Assembly (NCBI GenBank): GCA_965250265.1
Contig: CBDFNO010000010.1
Location: 1 to 64,000, forward strand
Length of the DNA stretch: 64,000 bases
Origin: PRS1 sp965250265
GTDB taxonomy: Bacteria > Bacteroidota > Bacteroidia > Flavobacteriales > Flavobacteriaceae
Direction of reading: 5' to 3'
In this document: in pieces, positions 21,147-30,673 of the stretch
Numbering within the stretch: the first letter of the stretch is position 1
Layout: each line of letters begins with the position of its first letter
The notes under the pieces: model-generated
What the model was told of the DNA's origin: nothing
Database searches by the model: none
Seen by the model: only the letters and a program-made list of their open reading frames with translations
Made by a program: the position numbers and the translations under genes

Positions 21147-23849
21147 ATGAAGAATATTACCTTTTTTTTAAAGGCGATTATACTTGTTGTAAGTATTTTA
21201 TTTTCAAGAAATACTTTTACTCAAACACCTATAGGCAACTATAATTTAATAGATTTTGATGGAATCGATGATTATATTGATTTTGGTAATAATCATAATT
21301 ATATCAATGATTTAACTGTAGAAGCGTGGATTCTTCAAGAAAATTCAACTGCTAAAGGGACTATAGTATCAAAGAATAATGCAAAAACTGGCAATGAAGA
21401 TGGATATAGTTTAGAAATAAACAATAACTATTTAAGATTTATTTGGTATAAAAACTCTGGTAATCGTATAGCAGATATTACATCTCCTTATCCCATAACT
21501 AATAACAAATGGTATCATATTGCTGTTACTATCGACAATAGTTCTGCACAATTATATATAGACGGCGTTGAAGTTGAAAATGATAATACTACATCAAGCC
21601 CTACTAATAATTCTAACAAATTTATTATTGGAGCAACTTATGATAGCGATACACCAACCGAACCAAAAAATTATTTTGATGGCTATATTGATGAAGTCCG
21701 TATTTGGAATTTAAGTTTATCTCCTACTCAATTACGCGAAATGATGAATCAAGAAATTGAACGAAATGGAACAGAAGTAAGAGGAAAAGTTATCTCAAAG
21801 CATGTTTCTGGAGGATTATTATGGGCTAATTTGAAAGGATATTATACTATGACAAATAATAGTGCTGATGACAGTTCCAGTAATTCTATAAATGGTTCTC
21901 CTATGAATAGTACAACAGAAGAACTACAAAATGCACCATTACCATACACCACAAAAGCCGATGGAACTTGGAGTGATGTTTCTGAATCTACACCTTGGTT
22001 GTATGGAGATTCCGTTTGGAATGTCCCAAATAGTATAGGTATTGATGGCAGTACTTATATAGATTGGAATATTGTACAAACGTCACATAATATAGCATCT
22101 GGAAATAAAGATATTACAGTTTTAGCTTTAATCTCTGATACTTCAGGTAAAAAATTAACTATTGCAAATCCAACAGAAACTCTAGACGAGAACAACTCTG
22201 GACAAGGCCTGCGAATAACTCATTATTTAAAAATGGATGGAGACATCGATTTAGTTGGAGAATCTCAATTATTGCAAGATTCAGGTAGTGTTTTAGATGA
22301 AAACAGTAGTGGAAAGCTTCAAAAAGATCAGCAAGGAACTGCTGACTTATACACCTATAATTTTTGGTCATCTCCAGTAGGAATAAGCAACATAACAACT
22401 AACAACAATAGCTATACACTTCCTGATGTCTTAAGAGACGGAACGTCTTCAGAAACTCCATTAACAATTAATTATCTAACTTCTGGATATAATGGAAGTT
22501 CAGGAAATCCTATAAGTATTGCAGATTATTGGATATGGAAGTATAGTAATAATTTAAACAACAGTTATTCGTCATGGCAACATGTACGTAGTTCAGGTAC
22601 ACTTTTCGCTGGTGAAGGGTTTACCATGAAAGGTGTAACAGATACTAATGCTGATGTTGAAGATAAACAAAACTATGTCTTTGTAGGTAAGCCAAACAAT
22701 GGTGATATTAGCCTTACTATTGATGCTGGGAACAATTATTTAATTGGTAATCCTTATCCATCAGCAGTAGATGCACATCAATTTCTATTAGACAATAGAG
22801 CTCAAAATAATGGAGAAGGTGTTTTTACCGGACCATTATATTATTGGAACCATTGGGGTAATGGCACTCATGTACTATCTGATTATCAAGGAGGTTATGC
22901 AACATATTCCATGTCAGGAGGAGCGCCAGCACCTACATCTAGCAATAACCCAAACTCCAATAAATCTCCAGGTCGTTATATTCCTGTAGGACAAGGTTTC
23001 TTTGTTTCATCCCAAACCGGAGCAACAATTAAATTTAATAATGGTCAAAGAGTCTTTGTAAAAGAAAACGGAGAGGAGTCTACATTTATACGTTCAAATA
23101 ATTCAGATGAAAGTTTGGATACTGCAGATACAAGAACGAAAATAAGAATTGGTTTCAATTCAGTAAATACTATACACAGACAACTTTTATTTACTTTGGA
23201 TCCAAATACAACTCCTAATTTTGATTGGGGTTATGATGCTTTAGTATACGAATTTCAAATTGATGATATGTTTTGGATGCTTAATAATGATAAATACGTC
23301 ATCTTAAGTACCAATGAGATCAATAATAAAACTAGGTTGCCGCTTGGAATTATCACTAAAAATGATGGTTTAAATAATATTACAATAGACGAATTAATAA
23401 ATGTCCCATCTAATATTGAAATATATGCCTATGATAGGGATCTTAACATTGCTCATGATTTAAGATCCAGCAATTACGAATTTTATCTTCCTTCGGGAGA
23501 ATATTTAGATCGTTTTGAAATTATTTTTTTTAAATCAAAAAGCTATGTGGATGACGAATTAGATGATTTAGATGATGCATCAGGAGAATCAAATAATCTG
23601 GAAGAGTTTAATAATCTTGATATACATTTTTCTAATACCTCACAAAGTATTGTCATTATTAACCCAGAATTAATAAACATAAAGTCTGTTGAATTGTTTA
23701 ATGTACTTGGACAATCTATATATTCAATAAAAGATATACCTAGTATTAATCATTCAAAATTTAAAACGAAAAATATTAGTAGTGGGACTTATATCCTAAA
23801 ATTAAATACTGAAACTAAAATACTTACTAAAAAAGTATTGGTTGATTAA
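21147..23849 (+). CDS. LamG-domain T9SS type A sorted protein
   Basis: The 900-residue product has a signal peptide followed at about residue 32 by a LamG/jellyroll domain (LTVEAWILQE, WYHIAVTIDNS, GYIDEVRIWNL). A long region with VGKPNNGD, LIGNPYPSA and YIPVGQGFFVSSQ is conserved in the giant adhesin (SGKPNNG, LVGNPYPSA, YVPVAQGFFI). It ends with the domain also found in the 252-residue protein at 13738 and a type A sorting domain (VELFNVLGQSIYS, SSGTYILKLNTE). The whole protein corresponds to the adhesin C-terminal half without repeats, so the locus holds three versions of one module. It is a secreted or surface-attached protein; the ligand is unknown. Confidence 0.8.
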   Translation: MKNITFFLKAIILVVSILFSRNTFTQTPIGNYNLIDFDGIDDYIDFGNNHNYINDLTVEAWILQENSTAKGTIVSKNNAKTGNEDGYSLEINNNYLRFIWYKNSGNRIADITSPYPITNNKWYHIAVTIDNSSAQLYIDGVEVENDNTTSSPTNNSNKFIIGATYDSDTPTEPKNYFDGYIDEVRIWNLSLSPTQLREMMNQEIERNGTEVRGKVISKHVSGGLLWANLKGYYTMTNNSADDSSSNSINGSPMNSTTEELQNAPLPYTTKADGTWSDVSESTPWLYGDSVWNVPNSIGIDGSTYIDWNIVQTSHNIASGNKDITVLALISDTSGKKLTIANPTETLDENNSGQGLRITHYLKMDGDIDLVGESQLLQDSGSVLDENSSGKLQKDQQGTADLYTYNFWSSPVGISNITTNNNSYTLPDVLRDGTSSETPLTINYLTSGYNGSSGNPISIADYWIWKYSNNLNNSYSSWQHVRSSGTLFAGEGFTMKGVTDTNADVEDKQNYVFVGKPNNGDISLTIDAGNNYLIGNPYPSAVDAHQFLLDNRAQNNGEGVFTGPLYYWNHWGNGTHVLSDYQGGYATYSMSGGAPAPTSSNNPNSNKSPGRYIPVGQGFFVSSQTGATIKFNNGQRVFVKENGEESTFIRSNNSDESLDTADTRTKIRIGFNSVNTIHRQLLFTLDPNTTPNFDWGYDALVYEFQIDDMFWMLNNDKYVILSTNEINNKTRLPLGIITKNDGLNNITIDELINVPSNIEIYAYDRDLNIAHDLRSSNYEFYLPSGEYLDRFEIIFFKSKSYVDDELDDLDDASGESNNLEEFNNLDIHFSNTSQSIVIINPELINIKSVELFNVLGQSIYSIKDIPSINHSKFKTKNISSGTYILKLNTETKILTKKVLVD

Positions 23850-23878
23850 AATTGCCATTGAAAGTTCACTAAACTTAT

Positions 23879-23904
23879 AAAGCTCCATTAATTAATGGAG
23901 CTTT
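23879..23904. terminator. Bidirectional intrinsic terminator
   Basis: A perfect 26-nt palindrome (AAAGCTCCATTAA / TTAATGGAGCTTT) with a T-run lies between the convergent genes ending at 23849 and 23905. Confidence 0.85.
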
Positions 23905-25563
23905 TTATTTTAGTTGTGAAGTTAACTCTTCGAGTGAAACCTTAGTTTGCTCTCCAGAACTCATGTTCTTTAAAGTATAAGTATTAGATTTCAACTCTTC
24001 ATCACCTACTAACACAACATATGGAATATTGCGTTTGTTGGCATAATTCATTTGCTTTTTCATTTTAATCGCATCAGGATACAATTCGGCATTGACTCCT
24101 TCATCTCTCAATTCTTTTATTGCTTTTAAACTGAATAAAGCTTCCGCTTCTCCAAAATTAATGAACAATACATCTGTATCTTTATTTACAGTTTCTGGGA
24201 ACAAATTCAATGCCTCCAACACCAAATAAATTCTATCCAAACCAAAACTGATACCTACACCGCTCACATTTTTAAGCCCGAAAACACCAGTAAGGTCATC
24301 ATAACGACCTCCTCCACCAATAGAACCCATATCAGTCTTTGGAGCTTCTACTTCAAAAATGGCTCCTGTATAATATTCTAATCCTCTAGCCAAGGTTACA
24401 TCAAGCTCTAAAGTAGCCGATTGTAATTGTATTTCTGAAATTGTTTTGTTAATAAACTCTAATTCTTCAATACCTTTTAACCCTTCTTCTGAAGTATTTA
24501 AAATAGCCTTTAAGCTTTTTATTTGAGATTCAAAACTTCCAAATAGATCAAACAATGGTTGTAATTTATCAATCCCAGATTGCGGAATACCCTTGCTTAA
24601 TATTTCTTCTTTTACCTTCTCCTCGCCTATTTTGTCCAGTTTATCAAGTGCTACCGTAAAATCGATAAGCTTATCTTCGGCTCCAATAACTTCTGTAATT
24701 CCCGAAAGAATTTTTCGGTTATTAATTTTTATCGTCACACCTTTCAATTGTAATGCCGTAAATACATCGTCATACAACTGTATAAACTCTACGTCTTGCC
24801 AAAGAGAGGTAGAACCAACAACATCTGCATCACATTGATAAAACTCCCTAAAACGTCCTTTTTGAGGTCTGTCTGCTCGCCAAACAGGTTGCATTTGGTA
24901 ACGCTTAAACGGGAACTCAATTTCGTTTTGGTGTTGTACAACATAACGTGCAAAAGGGACAGTAAGATCGTAGCGTAGAGCTTTTTCAGAGATTTTTGAA
25001 GATAATTTAGTAGAAGATCTTTTTAAATAATTTTCTATTATCTCTTTGACCAGTAACGATTTATAACCGTCTGCCAACTCATTATTTTCACCTAGGCTTG
25101 TGTCAAAAAATATTTTTGATAATTTTAATAAAATATATTCCTTTCTAAATCCAAACAAAGTGAAATCTTCATCATAAAAGAAATTGAAATTCATTATTTC
25201 TCTAGAAAATAATTCATCATTATTATAAATTTCTATTAAACTAGAATTGGATTTTATAAATTGCTTTAACTCTTCATAGCCTAAAATTATTCGGTTCTTT
25301 ATTAAAAATAAGTTTTTATAAAAATCTTCATTAAACCCTTTTAAATAATCACCAGAATTCAATATCTTAAAAATCAAACGGTCACCTTCTTCACCGTATT
25401 TGCCAAGCAAAGTTTCAGACAATTCAAAGCTAGGTGTTTCAATAGGTTGAAACCCAAAACGTTCAAAACTGCTTCTTATAGTATTAAAAATATAGTTTCG
25501 TTTTGCAACTTGCTCAGGAGAAAAATCTCTTGTGCCTTTTGGTATCCTAGGTTTTTGTGACAT
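23905..25563 (-). CDS. hisS: Histidyl-tRNA synthetase with a large insertion
   Basis: This class II synthetase charges tRNA-His. Visible motifs are IPKGTRDFSP at the N-terminus, motif 2 (PVWRADRPQKGRFREFYQCD), the HisA signature LARGLEYYTGAIFEVE, motif 3 (GISFGLDRIYL) and a C-terminal anticodon-binding domain. At 552 residues it is roughly 95 longer than I expect for flavobacterial HisRS (about 455-460). The extra material lies at about residues 76-180, between SGDYL and ISEKALRYDLTVPFARY. It is rich in Phe, Ile, Asn and Lys, and its DNA is more AT-rich than the rest of the gene. The frame is intact across it. Confidence 0.9.
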   Translation of the reverse strand: MSQKPRIPKGTRDFSPEQVAKRNYIFNTIRSSFERFGFQPIETPSFELSETLLGKYGEEGDRLIFKILNSGDYLKGFNEDFYKNLFLIKNRIILGYEELKQFIKSNSSLIEIYNNDELFSREIMNFNFFYDEDFTLFGFRKEYILLKLSKIFFDTSLGENNELADGYKSLLVKEIIENYLKRSSTKLSSKISEKALRYDLTVPFARYVVQHQNEIEFPFKRYQMQPVWRADRPQKGRFREFYQCDADVVGSTSLWQDVEFIQLYDDVFTALQLKGVTIKINNRKILSGITEVIGAEDKLIDFTVALDKLDKIGEEKVKEEILSKGIPQSGIDKLQPLFDLFGSFESQIKSLKAILNTSEEGLKGIEELEFINKTISEIQLQSATLELDVTLARGLEYYTGAIFEVEAPKTDMGSIGGGGRYDDLTGVFGLKNVSGVGISFGLDRIYLVLEALNLFPETVNKDTDVLFINFGEAEALFSLKAIKELRDEGVNAELYPDAIKMKKQMNYANKRNIPYVVLVGDEELKSNTYTLKNMSSGEQTKVSLEELTSQLK

Positions 25564-25629
25564 TATTAATTCTTGTGTAACAAATATCTTACTTTTATTC
25601 TAACCTTAGGAATTAATTTGAAATAATTC

Positions 25630-26097
25630 CTAACCAATAAGTTTATTAAAATACTTAAACAAATCGCCTTTGGTAATCGCTGCACCTTGCTGAATCAATG
25701 TAAACTTATCTTGATTCTTATCTTGAGAGTAATCCTTTTTGGCCTGTAAAAATTCTACTTCGTCATTCATTAAATTCTCGCGTAGCCAATTAAAGCCTTC
25801 TTTTGTAGTTAAATCAACATCTCGTTTCAGTTTTATAGCAATAACTTGCATATCATTTTCATTTAAAGTAAACAAATGCATTTGTTTTGGTGAAATATGC
25901 TCTAAATAGTTGACCTTGTTTAAAACGCCTTCCCAAACCAAATCGCTAAACACATCTAATTCTTGTTCGGCAACTTCTGGTGTGTTCTCTTTTATGGTTT
26001 TCCATTCCTCAGCAGTTATAGATTGGGTTGCCAAGAAATTAATAAATTCCTTATGTAGTTCCTCAAATTGCTCTTTTGTAAGTCTTGTGTATTTCAT
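25630..26097 (-). CDS. Conserved Bacteroidota protein, DUF6495-like
   Basis: This is a 155-residue soluble protein with no signal peptide or membrane segment, with features RLTKEQFEELHKEFINFLA and LVWEGVLNKVNYLEHISPKQ. I recognise it as the small uncharacterised family annotated DUF6495 in flavobacteria, usually near housekeeping genes; the name is from memory and the function is unknown. It sits upstream of hisS on the same strand with a 66-bp gap, and directly after the terminator of the TonB receptor gene, so it must have its own promoter or rely on read-through. Confidence 0.6.
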   Translation of the reverse strand: MKYTRLTKEQFEELHKEFINFLATQSITAEEWKTIKENTPEVAEQELDVFSDLVWEGVLNKVNYLEHISPKQMHLFTLNENDMQVIAIKLKRDVDLTTKEGFNWLRENLMNDEVEFLQAKKDYSQDKNQDKFTLIQQGAAITKGDLFKYFNKLIG

Positions 26098-26105
26098 AAA
26101 AAAAA

Positions 26106-26127
26106 TGCGCCCTTAATTAAGAGCGCA
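26106..26127 (-). terminator. Intrinsic terminator of the TonB receptor gene
   Basis: On the minus strand a hairpin (TGCGC.CTTAATTAAG.GCGCA, one mismatch) is followed by a run of Ts, immediately before the next gene's ATG at 26097. Confidence 0.75.
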
Positions 26128-26154
26128 AATTTAATCATATATATCCTATTTTGT

Positions 26155-29100
26155 TTAGAAAATATAACGTAATCCAAACTGCATTTGCCATCTTGATGCC
26201 AAACTAGAATCATAACCGAATGTTTCAGTTTGATCCGGATTAAAAGTATAGGTTGGAGTTCCAGTACCATCAACACTTACACCTACTGGTTGAATGCTAT
26301 TAGGATTTTGTATTAATCCCCATTCTGAACTTAAAAGATTACCAACATTTAATATATCTATACTAAATTGGATTGTATTGACTTTATCTCCAGAAATATT
26401 AAAATTAATATCTTGCATAATTTTAAGATCCCAACGGCTTCTCCAAGGAGCAATCGCAGCATAACGCTCGGCATATTGTCCACGTATTCCACTTAAATAA
26501 TCATCTTGTTGAATGAATGCTTCAAAAGCAGCTCCTTGTCCACCTCCTGAAAATTGCATTTGTCCAATCTCGCTTGATGTTGGCACATACAATAAATCAT
26601 TTATTGGAGAACCATCTCCGTTAATATCTCCACCATAAATATAGTTAAAACGACCACCTCTTGCATATTCAAAGAATGTAGAAATCGTTGTTGCATATCT
26701 ATCATTACCATAGGTCCATTTTTTGCTCGCAACACCGATTACTCTGTGTTGATTTCCATATTTAGAATGTGCTAAAACATCAGCATTTACGTCTGATACT
26801 ATAGGGTTACCTGCAAAAGCATCACTAGTAATTTCTGCTTCAATAGAGTTTACATCTTTTGCATTTAAGTAGCTATAAGCCATCATTGCATATAATCCAT
26901 TATCGAATGTTTTTTGAGCTTTTAAAGATGCGCTCCAGATTCTACCCTTATCGGAGTTAGTAAATACGTAAGCATTATTAATTAAATCTGAAGAAAGATA
27001 AATTGGTCTATTATCCACTCCATTTAAAGTGCCAGATGGAGATAATAATCCCCAATTTTGTACATGAGGTCCGTTTATATCTTTAGAATAAGACACATCC
27101 GCAGTTAAAATTAAACCGTCTTCAAATCTTTTGTCAGCACCTAAATTAGTACGCCAAACTTGTGGGAATTTATAATCTGGGTCAACTGCCTGTAAGAAAA
27201 ATACATCTGGTGCTGCTACTTGATTTCCTAACCACACAAAAGGAAAACGTCCTGTAAATGTTCCCGAACCTCCACGAAGTTGAAATGAATCATCACCATT
27301 AACATCATAGTTAAAACCAACTCTTGGTGAGTATAACCATTTGTTAGTTGGCATTTGGGTATTATCGATAAATACAGTTTCACCAGTATTTGGGTTAACA
27401 TAAGGAATATCTGGTATTACAAATCCTTTATCTATGACATCTTGTGCTTTCTCAGCGGTATCAAAAAACAAAGGTTTATCAAAACGCAATCCATAGGTTA
27501 ATTTAAACTTTTCGTTAACATTCCATTCATCTTGTACATAAAATGACATTTGTCCAACATTTGTTTCGGCCAAAGCCCAACCACCTGGAGTTCCATCATC
27601 TACAGCATTATTTGCAGCAAATACAGCTTCAGCATTAGCAATTGCACCAACATAATTGCTAGCATCAAATGCACTAATATCTACACTTCCAAATAAATCA
27701 AATCCATAACTGGTTAAGTTAAATGAGTTATCAAATTGAAATTTTTCAAAAGCTATACCAAACGTATATGTATGATCTCCTTTATAAAAATTTAAGTTGT
27801 CTGAAAACTGAAATACTTTTTGTTTTAATCTATTATGAACTGAAAATGGTTCATGACCAACAATAATATACGGTGAGCCGTCTTTAGTAATATTAACTGA
27901 AGGCGCAGGTGCCGAAAATGGATTTCTAAAATCATTAAAACTTGTATACCCAACTTGCAGCTTATTTGAAGCATTGTCTGACAAGGTCGAGTTTAATTCT
28001 ATCTGGATAGATCTTAATTCATTATTAATTTCGTACCCAGAATTTTCAAACTGTAATGTAGAAGCGCTAGGTCCTCTAAATGCTATTGCCGTAGGATGAG
28101 CAGGTTTTTCTTTAGATGCATTTAGATAATTATAAATAATCGCAAAACGATTATTATCATTAATATTCCAATCTAACTTAAAGATCCCTTTTTGTGATTC
28201 CGATTTATGAATAAAGCCTTCATAAGCTCCTGTATCATAACCTATTGCAGCAAAACCAGATTGAACCATCAATAAATCCGATTCTAATACACGAGATTCA
28301 TTTACAGCCCCAGAACCAGTATTAGGTAACCAATTTTGTCCTAAATCATCTCTGTCATCTTTTTCAAAGTTTGCAAAAAAGAATAATTTATTTTTTACAA
28401 TTGGGCCGCCTATACTCAATCCTAGTTGGGTTTGTGATAATTTCGCCTTAGGTAGTTCATCACCCTTAATTTTTTTACCTGTAAAGTCCTGATCTCTATA
28501 AAAACCGTACACAGTACCATGAAACTCATTAGTACCACTTTTTGTTACAGCATTTACAGATGCTCCGGTAAAGCCAGATTGTGTAACATCGTAAGGCGCT
28601 GTAGTGACTTGAATTTGCTCTATAGCATCTAAAGAAACTGGCTGAGCATTAGTTTGACCACCTGGTGTTGCAGCATCTAACCCAAAAGGATTATTAAAAA
28701 TTGCTCCATCTAATGAAAAGTTATTAAACTGATCGTTTCTACCTCCAAAAGATCCGTTGCTAGCCGTTGGTTCTAACCTGGTAAAATCAGCTTGGGATCT
28801 AGAAATAGTTGGTAAACGCGTAAGCTCTCGTCTCCCTACGCTAGTTTCTGCGCCTGTTCTATCACTGCCAAAAGTTCCAGTTCCTCCAGTACCTTGTATC
28901 ACCACTGTTTCTAATTGTTCACTATCTGCAACAAGAGATGTATTAAAGTTTTGTGTTTTACCTAAATCTAAATATACGTCGTTAAATGTTTGATCTTTAT
29001 AACCTACATAACTAATAGTTACTGTATATGGACCACCAACTCTTAGATTTAGTAAGTTATACCTACCATCAAAATTTGTTGCTGCACCATTTTTAGTTCC

Positions 29101-29250
29101 TGTAGGTGTATGAACAGCGACAACATTAGCTCCTGGCAGAGGTTGGGAATTCTCGTCTAAAACCAATCCCTTTATATTAGAAGTAGTTACTTGTCCAAAA
29201 GCAACTATCCCTATTAACATTAAAAGAAAAGAAAGAGTAATTTTTTTCAT
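26155..29250 (-). CDS. TonB-dependent receptor with carboxypeptidase-like regulatory domain (Oar-like)
   Basis: About 1,031 residues from the ATG at 29250 (MKKITLSFLLMLIGIVAFGQ); an ATG at 29259 is an alternative. The signal peptide is followed by a carboxypeptidase-regulatory-like beta domain (IKGLVLDENSQPLPGANVVA), a plug region (GRRELTRLPTISRSQADFTR, NAVTKSGTNEFHG) and a long outer-membrane beta-barrel ending in an aromatic residue (FGLRYIF). This combination matches the Oar-type TonB-dependent transporters of Bacteroidota. No SusD partner or degradative enzyme lies beside it, so the substrate cannot be inferred; Oar-like proteins in some species are linked to protein or peptide export. 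It appears monocistronic. Confidence 0.85.
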   Translation of the reverse strand: MKKITLSFLLMLIGIVAFGQVTTSNIKGLVLDENSQPLPGANVVAVHTPTGTKNGAATNFDGRYNLLNLRVGGPYTVTISYVGYKDQTFNDVYLDLGKTQNFNTSLVADSEQLETVVIQGTGGTGTFGSDRTGAETSVGRRELTRLPTISRSQADFTRLEPTASNGSFGGRNDQFNNFSLDGAIFNNPFGLDAATPGGQTNAQPVSLDAIEQIQVTTAPYDVTQSGFTGASVNAVTKSGTNEFHGTVYGFYRDQDFTGKKIKGDELPKAKLSQTQLGLSIGGPIVKNKLFFFANFEKDDRDDLGQNWLPNTGSGAVNESRVLESDLLMVQSGFAAIGYDTGAYEGFIHKSESQKGIFKLDWNINDNNRFAIIYNYLNASKEKPAHPTAIAFRGPSASTLQFENSGYEINNELRSIQIELNSTLSDNASNKLQVGYTSFNDFRNPFSAPAPSVNITKDGSPYIIVGHEPFSVHNRLKQKVFQFSDNLNFYKGDHTYTFGIAFEKFQFDNSFNLTSYGFDLFGSVDISAFDASNYVGAIANAEAVFAANNAVDDGTPGGWALAETNVGQMSFYVQDEWNVNEKFKLTYGLRFDKPLFFDTAEKAQDVIDKGFVIPDIPYVNPNTGETVFIDNTQMPTNKWLYSPRVGFNYDVNGDDSFQLRGGSGTFTGRFPFVWLGNQVAAPDVFFLQAVDPDYKFPQVWRTNLGADKRFEDGLILTADVSYSKDINGPHVQNWGLLSPSGTLNGVDNRPIYLSSDLINNAYVFTNSDKGRIWSASLKAQKTFDNGLYAMMAYSYLNAKDVNSIEAEITSDAFAGNPIVSDVNADVLAHSKYGNQHRVIGVASKKWTYGNDRYATTISTFFEYARGGRFNYIYGGDINGDGSPINDLLYVPTSSEIGQMQFSGGGQGAAFEAFIQQDDYLSGIRGQYAERYAAIAPWRSRWDLKIMQDINFNISGDKVNTIQFSIDILNVGNLLSSEWGLIQNPNSIQPVGVSVDGTGTPTYTFNPDQTETFGYDSSLASRWQMQFGLRYIF

Positions 29251-29308
29251 CGAATACATAATTTTGTTATTGTTTATAATTAGTTTAGGTAAATTTAGCA
29301 AAAAAAAA

Positions 29309-29323
29309 CCGCTCAATGAGCGG
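29309..29323 (-). terminator. Terminator of the rpsF-rpsR-rplI operon
   Basis: On the minus strand a 6-bp stem (CCGCTC / GAGCGG, loop ATT) is followed by nine Ts, 46 bp downstream of the rplI stop. Confidence 0.85.
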
Positions 29324-29368
29324 CTTATGTTATGAATTTGAATAATTATTAACTATTGTTAATAATTT

Positions 29369-29821
29369 CTATTTAGATTGGGCTATAACTTCAAAAGGTA
29401 AATCCACCGAAACTTCGCGATGCAATCTAACAATTGCATTATATTTCCCTAAACGTTTTATGTTTCCACCAATAACGGTAATAAATTTTTTGTCAATGCT
29501 ATGACCTTCTTTTTCAATAGCTTCAGCTACATTAATGTTATTTACCGATCCAAATAATTTATCTCCTGTACCAACTTTTGCTGCAATCTTAATTTCTAAT
29601 GCTGTTATAGCATCAGCAATTTTATTGGCATCGTCAACAATTTTCTTTTCTTTAAAAGCACGTTGTTTTAAATTTTCAGCTAAAATCTTTTTTGCCGAAA
29701 TGGTTGCAAGAATTGCTGATCCTTGAGGAATTAAAAAATTTCTACCAAAACCATTCTTAACGGTTACAATATCGTCTTTAAATCCTAGACCATCTACATC
29801 TTGTCTTAATATAAGTTCCAT
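29369..29821 (-). CDS. rplI: 50S ribosomal protein bL9
   Basis: The 150-residue product has the bL9 N-terminal signature (MELILRQDVDGLGFKDD, VKNGFGRNFLIPQG) followed by a long helix and a C-terminal domain, the normal length for the family. It binds 23S rRNA near the L1 stalk. It is the last gene of the conserved rpsF-rpsR-rplI operon, 14 bp after rpsR, and is followed by an intrinsic terminator. Confidence 0.97.
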   Translation of the reverse strand: MELILRQDVDGLGFKDDIVTVKNGFGRNFLIPQGSAILATISAKKILAENLKQRAFKEKKIVDDANKIADAITALEIKIAAKVGTGDKLFGSVNNINVAEAIEKEGHSIDKKFITVIGGNIKRLGKYNAIVRLHREVSVDLPFEVIAQSK

Positions 29822-29835
29822 AGTTATAATCGTTA

Positions 29836-30132
29836 TTATTTTAGTAAATCTGTAACATATGGCATTAAAGCCAAATGTCGTGCTCTTTTAACTGCTACAG
29901 ATACTTTTCTTTGGTATTTTAATGAAGTGCCTGTTAAACGTCTTGGTAATAATTTACCTTGTTCGTTTATAAATCTCAACAAAAAGTCTGGGTCTTTATA
30001 ATCAACATATCTGATTCCAGACTTTTTAAACATGCAATATTTTTTTGTTTTGTTTGTGTCTATGTTTAACGGGGTTAAATATCTAATTTCACCGTCTTTC
30101 TTTCCTTTTGCTTGTTGTTCAATGTTCGACAT
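29836..30132 (-). CDS. rpsR: 30S ribosomal protein bS18
   Basis: The 98-residue product contains the bS18 core (VDYKDPDFLLRFINEQGKLL, RRLTGTSLKYQRKV, ARHLALMPYV). It assembles with bS6 on the platform of the small subunit. The N-terminal extension of about 20 residues (SNIEQQAKGKKDGEIRYLTP) is usual in Bacteroidota. It starts 2 bp after the rpsF stop, so the two are translationally close. Confidence 0.97.
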   Translation of the reverse strand: MSNIEQQAKGKKDGEIRYLTPLNIDTNKTKKYCMFKKSGIRYVDYKDPDFLLRFINEQGKLLPRRLTGTSLKYQRKVSVAVKRARHLALMPYVTDLLK

Positions 30133-30134
30133 AA

Positions 30135-30479
30135 CTATGCTTTTGCTTTTTCTTTAAGTTTAACTCTTCTTCTTTCAGCCCAAGAAACAGCATGCTTGTC
30201 TAATTTAACAGTTAAGTAACGCATAAAACGTTCTTCCCGTCTAAACTCTACTTCTAACGGATTAATTACTTCTCCAGGAGCAGCAAATTCAAATAAGTGG
30301 TAAAAGCCACTTTTTTTGTTTTGAATTGGATAGGCTAATTTTTTTAGACCCCAATTCTCTTTGGATATCATCTTTGCACCTTTTGAAACAAGAAAATCTT
30401 CGTATTTCTTTACTGTTTCCTTTATCTGATCTTCAGATAAAACGGGATTTAAGATGAAAACAGTTTCATAATGATTCAT
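30135..30479 (-). CDS. rpsF: 30S ribosomal protein bS6
   Basis: The 114-residue product has the bS6 fold signature (MNHYETVFILNPVLSEDQIK, NWGLKKLAYPIQNKKSGFYH) and is first in the rpsF-rpsR-rplI operon. bS6 binds 16S rRNA together with bS18. A -7 box TATTTTTG and a -33 TTG with 20-bp spacing lie just upstream. Confidence 0.97.
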   Translation of the reverse strand: MNHYETVFILNPVLSEDQIKETVKKYEDFLVSKGAKMISKENWGLKKLAYPIQNKKSGFYHLFEFAAPGEVINPLEVEFRREERFMRYLTVKLDKHAVSWAERRRVKLKEKAKA

Positions 30480-30507
30480 AAAATCGATTTTAAATTTAAA
30501 ATGGCTG

Positions 30508-30538
30508 CAAAAATACTTATTATTAATGGCTTTGACAA
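30508..30538 (-). promoter_or_regulatory. Probable rpsF operon promoter
   Basis: On the minus strand TTG (rc of 30536-30538), N20, then TATTTTTG (rc of 30508-30515) matches the Bacteroidota TTG / TAnnTTTG consensus. It ends 28 bp before the rpsF ATG. Confidence 0.65.
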
Positions 30539-30673
30539 GGGTTTTGATTTTAATTTTTGTAATAATTGAAATGTTAATATTATGTTAAAACTTACACTTT
30601 GTCGATGTTTTTTGGTTTTTAACCGAATTTATTGTATCATTGTCGATATCTTAACCTAAAAACTATAAATGTT

